Positions 11,701 through 18,600 of a DNA stretch of 64,000 bases are shown piece after piece; the stretch's first letter is position 1; the number at the start of each line of letters is the position of its first letter. Under the pieces are notes generated by a model. The model made no database searches. It had not been told where the DNA came from and was given only the letters and a program-made list of their open reading frames with translations. Location of the stretch: the NCBI GenBank assembly GCA_029721435.1, contig CM056583.1, forward strand, positions 50,633,620 to 50,697,619, read 5' to 3'. Position numbers and translations under genes: made by a program. This DNA is from Gymnothorax reevesii (Eukaryota; Chordata; Actinopteri; Anguilliformes; Muraenidae).

Positions 11701-12248
11701 AGCAAATCCGAGCTGTGTCGATCATGTTCGAAACTTCCGGGTTTACCACTCTAATTCAAAACTTTTGTCGCTTGACTATTGACGTCTTTCCCGCTCCGCC
11801 CGGCAATGATCATGTGTTTTGTTTCCCTTTAAAACATTTTAATAGCTGCAGTAAAGGTTTTTGCCACTAGGCTGTGCACTATTGAAATAAATCTGGTTTA
11901 GAAACAATTCGGAACATTTCGAAACAGTGGTTACAACAAACAAAGGTTGGTTGAAACGAAGGTTACAAAACTGTTTCAAAGGTTCGAAATAGCCATCTCT
12001 ACTAATTAGCCAGCTGATTATTGGTTTCCAAGTGTCTCTGAAAACGCAATTTCCAGGAGCAGAGTTTCTCAACGCCAGTCCTGTGGACCCACAGCACAGC
12101 ACACTTGGGTGCCAGCTCAGTAATAACATGATTCAATTCGACAAAGAAGGAACCATTTGCAGTCTTACTTGTGGAAGGTAATTCCCCGAGCTCTGCTTTT
12201 CGCTGTGCGACGGCTCCCACAGCCCCAAGCAGCACACGAATCAGGCAT
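5552..12248 (-). CDS. thap6: THAP domain-containing protein 6-like, whole gene span (4 coding exons)
   Basis: The spliced CDS joins 12248-12169, 8414-8222, 8060-7959 and 5785-5552 on the minus strand (80+193+102+234 nt, 202 aa plus stop). All junctions are GT-AG and in phase, with no internal stop. Residues 1-91 form a THAP C2CH finger with ligands C5, C10, C56 and H59, plus the conserved P29, W38 and F60 and a VKPSVF end. Residues 126-129 are DHSY, an HCFC1-binding (D/E)HxY motif. Residues about 138-195 form a highly charged coiled coil. This order and the block EDFDRTGQ...PSVF...HLQ resemble vertebrate THAP6. THAP proteins bind DNA in the nucleus and recruit HCF-1. The gene is divergent from thap1. 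One-to-one orthology with human THAP6 is not proven; another fish THAP6-like paralogue is possible. Confidence 0.8.
5786..7958 (-). other. thap6-like intron 3
   Basis: Contains a short dispersed repeat present twice in the same orientation (about 6140-6210 and 7735-7805, both around 'gtatga.gcc.ttgt...aag.ggttg'). A possible coiled-coil mini-exon at 6755-6825 is discussed under findings. No other gene is supported. Confidence 0.6.
7959..8060 (-). CDS. thap6: thap6-like coding exon 3 (linker)
   Basis: This 34-codon exon sits between acceptor CTGTAG and donor GTGAGT (7958-7953), phase 0 at both ends. It encodes a basic and Ser/Thr-rich linker starting [14 protein letters not shown] and ending TEPPPNE. 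The absence of stops and the exact phase match to its neighbours support it. Confidence 0.75.
8222..8414 (-). CDS. thap6: thap6-like coding exon 2 (second half of THAP finger)
   Basis: After acceptor TTTTCAAAG the exon encodes [11 protein letters not shown], then the VLCSEHF block holding the last two zinc ligands (C56 and H59), and closes the domain with [14 protein letters not shown]. It ends at donor GTAGGC (8221-8216) in phase 0. The following intron is short (161 bp). Confidence 0.88.
8536..8558. repeat. Poly(A) tract, 23 bp
   Basis: Uninterrupted run of A on the plus strand inside intron 1 of the thap6-like gene. On the transcript strand it is poly(U). Confidence 0.9.
8681..10465 (+). 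mobile_element. THAP-containing inverted-repeat DNA transposon
   Basis: Diverged inverted repeats of roughly 200-280 bp bound this segment. The left starts GGTTCCTCAATATTTTGAG and the right, reverse-complemented, starts GGTCTTTAATATTTTGAG. Both arms contain repeated 'gcatgtgtaaaa...' units. Between them, from ATG 9167, lies a plus-strand THAP-like start. THAP fingers occur at the N-terminus of P-element and Kolobok transposases, so this is probably a degenerate member of one of those groups. Exact ends and target duplication were not resolved. It sits in intron 1 of the thap6-like gene. Confidence 0.5.
9167..9307 (+). pseudogene. THAP-like N-terminal fragment inside the transposon
   Basis: The frame begins [13 protein letters not shown], matching the Cys-x3-Cys start of a THAP finger. 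It continues into YFLRFQ and then loses the expected Trp, CxxH and FP-type residues before stopping. A downstream segment in another frame (near 9325-9350, SKVCQEHC) resembles the CSEHF block, which implies one or more frameshifts. Coding function is lost. Confidence 0.4.
10987..11295. mobile_element. hAT-type MITE, copy 1 (8-bp target duplication)
   Basis: The element begins TAGAGATGGCAATTTCGAA and ends with the inverse of TAGAGATGTCAATTTTGA. It is flanked by a perfect 8-bp duplication, CAAGAATG (10979-10986 and 11296-11303). Length is 309 bp with no coding capacity. An 8-bp duplication is the hAT signature. Confidence 0.85.
11450..11680. repeat. Dispersed fish repeat, interrupted by a MITE
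   Basis: The text 'ggttctcaacctcagaccc...ccccagtttttgttccaacca' closely resembles another segment at 25343-25470 ('gtggttcccaaactc...gggatcccctg...tttttgttccaatca'). This is a widespread class of fish interspersed repeat. The hAT MITE at 11681-12001 is inserted immediately 3' of it. Confidence 0.5.
11681..12001. mobile_element. hAT-type MITE, copy 2 (inverted relative to copy 1)
   Basis: Same family as the element at 10987-11295 but in reverse orientation. It has the same TAGAGATG ends, is 321 bp long, and is flanked by CTAATAAG (11673-11680) and CTAATTAG (12002-12009), an 8-bp duplication with one later mismatch. Confidence 0.82.
12169..12248 (-). CDS. thap6: thap6-like coding exon 1
   Basis: The ATG (12248-12246) begins [14 protein letters not shown], giving the first two THAP zinc ligands (C5 and C10). 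The exon ends in ITFH plus two bases of the next codon, followed by donor GTAAGA (12168-12163). The split Lys codon (AA|G) joins cleanly to exon 2, as expected for a THAP finger interrupted just before the FP motif. The exon is only 80 nt, and a longer overlapping minus-strand frame in another phase masks it. Confidence 0.85.
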
Positions 12249-12555
12249 CTTTCTTCCAGTCCAGTCTTCTCGAAATCACCGCAAGCTTACCGGTCCAAAA
12301 TGGCGACGCCGTTGACGTACGATTCATCCGTCGTTCACGTCTGTTATTGTTCACGTCATGGAGGCAGAGATTGAGAGGCATCATTGGCAAATCAGAATCC
12401 CTCAAAGAATCACATGGAAAATTACGATGGCTATCGTAGCCATTTTGGAAGTTTGATGTAGGAACCTCTCCATGACGAGGGCAAAATATAGAGCCATAAA
12501 GACGCACTTTTGATTAAATTATCAATTTCGTCGGTGGCACTTTCTTACCGCAGCA
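12249..12555. promoter_or_regulatory. Bidirectional thap6-like/thap1 promoter
   Basis: Only 307 bp separate the two divergent start codons. The gap holds CCAAAATGGCGAC (12295-12307) and GTAGCCATTTTGG (12436-12448), which are YY1-type sites in opposite orientations. It also has an inverted CCAAT box (ATTGG, 12383-12387), TGACGTA and CGTCA half-CRE sequences near 12313 and 12352, and a GGGCAA core (12479-12484) that resembles the THAP1 target site but lacks its upstream T. There is no good TATA box. This is a typical housekeeping bidirectional promoter. The motifs are seen; regulation is inferred. Confidence 0.7.
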
Positions 12556-12626
12556 ATGGTACAGTCCTGTTCAGCATACGGATGTAAAAATAGATATCAT
12601 AAAGACAGAAACATTTCTTTTCACAA
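12556..12626 (+). CDS. thap1: thap1 coding exon 1
   Basis: ATG at 12556 begins [14 protein letters not shown], virtually the vertebrate THAP1 start, with zinc ligands C5 and C10. The exon ends in SFH plus AA of a split Lys codon at donor GTAAGT (12627-12632). It is 71 nt, so it is too short to stand out as an open frame. Confidence 0.95.
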
Positions 12627-15600
12627 GTAAGTTCAACTCCGTTCTGTGACTCGGAAAATATGTGGATAGGCTACTTCGTCGCAGCTGGCATTCTCACTAT
12701 CACTGATAACGCGAGGTGCTGTTTTCTTCCTTAATGACGAGGCACAACTACATTTACAACCCGAGGGCGCACTGATTTGTGCAGTGAACCTCATTCCTTC
12801 GTTAAGCTTGGTGATCATCGTTAAATTACTTCCATTCGATTTTACACTATCCATGGTTAGGACCGTGAACGTTAGCCAACTTGCTAAATTGTGTTTCTTC
12901 TGATGACATCGGCATGGCGCACGTTTCCACTCATAGACTGGAACGGGCTTAGTTAACTAATTAACTACACAAGTTACGGAAAAACAAATGGCTTGTTGAC
13001 TGAACTTACAAGCTACTATACTAGCGGCTCATACGTTTGCTGTTTCAAATGACTGTCCAATGTTCGATCACGAGGCCAATTTTGATGATTTATGGCCATC
13101 TGGCTTCTACTTTAGGAGCCGTTTGTCTCGATTACATGACGAACTTGCAGGTTGGCCAGCCGAGGTAGCCAGTTTTAATTGTCAGAAGTGGTAATGGTCA
13201 TTACTAGTTTTGTACATCTGATGGTTTAGTACATCTGATGGTTTAGTCATATCTGTTACATGGTCCGTATTTTACTTTGGCAAAATGTTTGTCATGCCTG
13301 TAAAGCACAATTAATTGAATAGATAACTAACTTGACAGATTGTAAATATGTAGTACGTCAGAGTTCTGTTCTGGCTGAACTGTTGGCTCCTCCAGCATGC
13401 GTGTATTTTTCGGTTTTAATTACGACTATTCTGTGAGATCGATGAGGCAGACTGTTGCAGGGTTGCCGAAGGCACTTAAAATAATTCACAGACATTTTTG
13501 CCATCAGGTACATGTCTTCTTGTTCTTTAAGGTTTTATGGTGGTTACAAACCACGCCAGAGGCTCGATGTAGGAACTGTTACCCTTATCAAACTAGACCT
13601 GCCAATCGTATCAGTGCGCAGCCTCTCGTACTGCCACCTGCGTAGTGATGTACTTAGCGAATGCAGTTTGGTGAAATCAAAATAGCTCCTTCGTGAAACT
13701 ACTCACAACAAGGTCTGTGGATTATCTCGAGTTATCGGGGCATGATGTCTGAACAGAGTCTGTGCTGTTTCCTAATGTATTTTTTGTGTGTGTTTAGAAA
13801 GTTGTGACGACTTGAATCCATGGTGACCCATCAGATTTAAAGTGGTGTTGTGTTCTCAGTTGATGGCAATTTAATTTTCATTAAAAATGCTTCCTTTTGC
13901 ATATAAATATTGGTCTCACACACCTGGGGGTATACTACGAAGCAAATTCAGTTTGAGTAAGCTGGCTCAACATGGCAGCAAGTCAAAACAAAGCATAAGA
14001 ACATCCTTCAAAATGGTATGCTCCATGTTGCTTTGCTTTCATAATTATTTTTATGGTATGCTGTTTAAAATGGATAGCGCGGCATACAATATTCTTGCTC
14101 AGATTTTCTGCATCACCAACTGAATGCTTGTAGGTTCTCGTGGCAAAAAAAAAAGCAGAGCTATGCATACAGGTCAACTGTAAGCGCACCGCTTCTCTGT
14201 TACATTGCCAGCATATGACTCCAGTAGATAGCGGAAGTAACAAATTCCCTCAGCTGAGAATCTGTAGCGTTCATTGAGAATATAATCAGAAAAAGCCAGC
14301 GGGTCATATAGGTCTCTAAGGACTCACTTTGGGCACCAAGATCTACGGGATCATCTGAGAGTGGTGATGCCATCTTCAAAGGAGCTGCTTAGTGACAAGG
14401 CTGCACATTTATAGCCGATTTCAGCCAAAACTTGACACACAGCCTGCTCCCGACCAGGTTAAGTTTGCAGAGTAAGTTACCATGGTAATCTTGCCACGGT
14501 AAAATAGAGCCGCCTTTGTGACATTGAAAAGCCTGGCTTTAGGCTCGACATACCTCACTGACTCACTAATCTTGCTTTGGAGTATACCCCCCTGGGGCCT
14601 GTACTACGAAGCAGGATTTGGGCTTTGTGAAGTAATTTAAGGATTAACCTTGGGCTTTCAGTGTTACGAAGGCGGATCACTTTTTACCGGGGTTCATCAC
14701 CATGCTAACTTATGCTGAGCACTTATGCTAAGTTTGAAATAATTGATCAGCGGGTATAAAGCACCACTTACTGACCAATCAATTTTTTGGAATAGGGTCT
14801 GCCCATTCCTCGAAGACCCTGTAGACCTTGGTGTGCATATATTGAGAGGAGCTCATAGTGGAAAAAAAGAATTTTCAGAGATCACATAAGCTCCTATGTT
14901 CTTTTTACTCCGCCAAAGTTGCAGCTGAAATGAGGGTAAAATTTTCATGCACACCACAAGAATACATCTAAGCAACACATCAATTTAATGAAATCTACAA
15001 ATGTAATTAGATCTACATGTGCCTTTCTGATGGGGCTGTGATATTTTAAATGATAAAATGACACACCCATCAGGTATACCCAATAGGCTGGGTGCTGGAT
15101 CAAACATATCCTGTAAAGTAGAATAGGAGATGGATGCACACGCTACATAGCTCCCGTTGTCATGACTTTATTTACCGCTGTAGTAGTAAATTAAATAATC
15201 ACTGCTGCCGCAGTACATACAATCCTGTGCACGCGTGCTATTTACATTTGAGTCATTCGATCTCATTTCAACTAATCTGAGAACATTTTGTTGCATGACC
15301 TCCTCTGATTATCGCCAAACTTTTTTTTCTGGCTTTTCCAATATGACAATGGATTACTTGCGAAGTTTTAAAATCATATGATTTCTATTTTCCAAATTAT
15401 AAAATATTTTAATCCCTATTTTCCCCACTCAAATTGACATTTTTTGTATGAAGGCCTGATTTTGGAAGATAATGCTAGCATGACTAAATAGTGAAGGAGA
15501 TGAGAAAACAAGTTGTAATTCTGTACAAATAAAGTCAAGATATATATACATTTATATGCAACAAGTTTCATTACCATGGGTAACTGCCCACATGGTGAAC

Positions 15601-18600
15601 TTACCAATCCAAAATTGGCAAAAAAAAGTGACACTTTCAGCTAGGGCCCTTTTCAGGGTCTCCTACTATGCTATTATGCCTTGGATGCAGTCAGTCTTCC
15701 TTGCACAGACAGACCTGTCCTCCAATAGAAGCAAAATTTTGCCTCTGTAAGGGATCCTGGCCTCACAAGGAGCCTTTGAAAACCTGAATCTTTGATTTCC
15801 ACCAATAAAAATGTTCATATTTGAGAGGCCAATATCTTAAATGAAAAGAGAGAGCCTAAATTTTGACGAGATTTTGAAAGCCTGCACCCAAATCACGCTA
15901 CAATTTTCAGCCCATATCTATGATTTTTTTCCAAAGATATTAGCCTCCAAAATCCCTATAAATTAACGTTAGCGATTTGCTTGGACATCGCCTTCGATTT
16001 TTGCGGGGCATATCTTGGAAACCCCTTTGAGTAGGACCCTAAAATTTTGCATGTGTTCATTATGAATATACAGGTACTCCCAAAACAAATTTAAGCCAAA
16101 TCTGATTTGGTGACCTTGGAAGATTCTTATACTTTGAGTTCATATGCAACAGCTAAGGGGGGTCATTCCATATCTCAGGCACAAGAAACAAATATGAAAG
16201 TAAGTTCACAAATATTTCACACACATTAGTTCCTCCAAAAAACATTTTAAACCCCATACCACGTGTCCCACATGCACTTTTAGATGACTAAAGTTAGGCA
16301 AAGGCAATTTTGGGTCTCTGCCTGACTTCGCTGGCCGATAAATAATTAAGCTTTGTTTCAATGTTTCAAAGCTTGTCTAATGCAACTTTCATCAGTAAGG
16401 AAGAAAATTTATCATTTCAATTTCATTTTCACAAGAATAAGCCATAGAATATTGGTATGCATGCAATACGCAAAATGGTCGTCCATGAAGAAATAAGGGC
16501 ATTTAGGGAAATTCCGCGGTCCAGTATTTATTGATTCTCGTACATTTCTATACTTTTCTTACCAATGGAGTAAAAATTTTGGAAGGTAAAATAAAGTCCG
16601 CTATGGAAAGTTTCTTGAGTTATACAATACCCAAAACCAGTGAAGTTGGCACGTTGTGTAAATCGTAAATTAAAACCGAATACAATGATTTGCAAATCCT
16701 TTTCAACCTATATTCAATTGAATAGACCGCAAAGACAAGTTACTTAATGTTCATCAGGTAAACTTTGTAATTTTTTGCAAATATTAGCTCATTTGGAATT
16801 TGATGCCTGCAACATGTTTCAAAAAAGCTGGCACAAGTGGCAAAAAAGACTGAGAGAGTTGAGGAATGCTCATCAAACACTTATTTGGAACATCCCACAG
16901 GTGAAAGGGCTAATTCAGAACAGGTGGGTGCCATGACTGGGTATAAAAGCAGCTTCCCTGAAATGCTCAGTCATTCACAAACAAGGATGGGGCGAGGGTC
17001 ACCACTTAACGCACAAATGCTTGAGCTGATTGTCGAACAGTTTAGAAACAACATTCCTCAACGAGCTATTGCAAGAAATTTAGGGATTTCATCATCTACG
17101 GTCCGTAATATCGTCAAAAGGTTCAGAGAATCTGGAGAAATCTGCACGTAAGCGACAAGGCCGAAAACCAACATTGAATGCCCGTGACCTTCGATCCCTC
17201 AGGCGGTACTGCATGAAAAACCGACATCAGTGTGTAAAGGACATCACCACATGGGCTCAGGAACACTTCAGAAAACCACTGTCAGTAACCACAGTTCGTC
17301 GCTACATCTGCAAGTGCAAGTTAAAACTCTACATTGCAAAGTGAAAGCCATTTATCAACAGCACCCAGAAACGCCGCCGGCTTCGCTGGGCCCAAGCTCA
17401 TCTAAGATGGACTGATGCAAAGTGGAAAAGTGTTCTGTGGTCTGAAAAGTGTTCTGTGGTCTGACGAGTCCACATTTCAAATTGTTTTTGGAAACTGTGG
17501 ACGTCGTGTCCTCCGGACCAAAGAGGAAAAGAACCATCCGGACTGTTATAGGCGCAAAGCTCAAAAGCCAGCATCTGTGATGGTATGGGGGTGTATTAGT
17601 GCCCAAGGCATAGGCAACTTACACATATGTGAAGGCACCATTAATGCTGAAAGGTACATACAGGTTTTGGAGCAACATATGTTGCCATCCAAGCAATGTC
17701 TTTTTCATGGACGCCCCTGCTTATTTCAGCAAGACAATGCCAAGCCACATTCTGCACGTGTTACAGCAGCATGGCTCCATAGTAAAAGAGTGCGGGTACT
17801 AGACTAGCCTGCCTGTAGTCCAGACCTGTCTCCCATTGAAAATGTGTGGCGCATTATGAAGCGTAAAATACGACAACAGAGACCCCGGACTGTTGAACAA
17901 CTTAAGCTGTACATCAAGCAAGAATGGGAAGGAGTTCCACCTGAAAAGCTTCAAAAATTGGTCTCCTCAGTTCTCAAACGTTTACTGAGTGTCGTTAAAA
18001 GGAAAGGCAATGTAACACAGTGGTTAAAAAGGCCCCTGTGCCAACTTTTTTGCAATGTGTTGCTGCCTTTTAAATTGTAAGTTAATGATTATTTGCAAAA
18101 AAAAAAAAAGTTTCTCAGTTTGAACATTAAACATCTTGTCTTTGCAGTGTATTCAATTGAATATAAGTTGAAAAGGATTTGCAAATCATTGTATTCCGTT
18201 TTTATCTACGATTTACATAACGTGCCAACTTCACTGGTTTTGGGTTTTGTATGATAAAACATGTTCTTGAGCTACCCAAGAGGAGCCACCATAGCAGTCT
18301 CTTAAAAGCCTTAAGTACATCTCGAGTGTCTGATCTTCTGTGCGAGTATAGGGCAAGTCTGCTCTCCAGAATTTTTAAACAGGAGTCCCCGTGTAGGAAG
18401 CTCAATTGTATTTTATTGTCCGAATGGATGTGCCATGGCTCCGTCATTCAGGGTACTTTAATTTCAAATGTATTTAAGGACGGTTTTTATGATCCAGTTG
18501 ATTTAGCCTACTCTGCGGGGGTTTGCCCGCTGGGCAGGGCAGGTGGGGTGTCTGCCTCTGAGGATGGGATTATGGACTCTATGAAGTCCCTCATCTTCGG

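Noticed and set aside
12002..12507. Minus-strand frames overlapping the thap6-like first exon
   Set aside because: They are out-of-phase shadows; only the frame starting at 12248 gives the THAP C2 motif and the correct donor.
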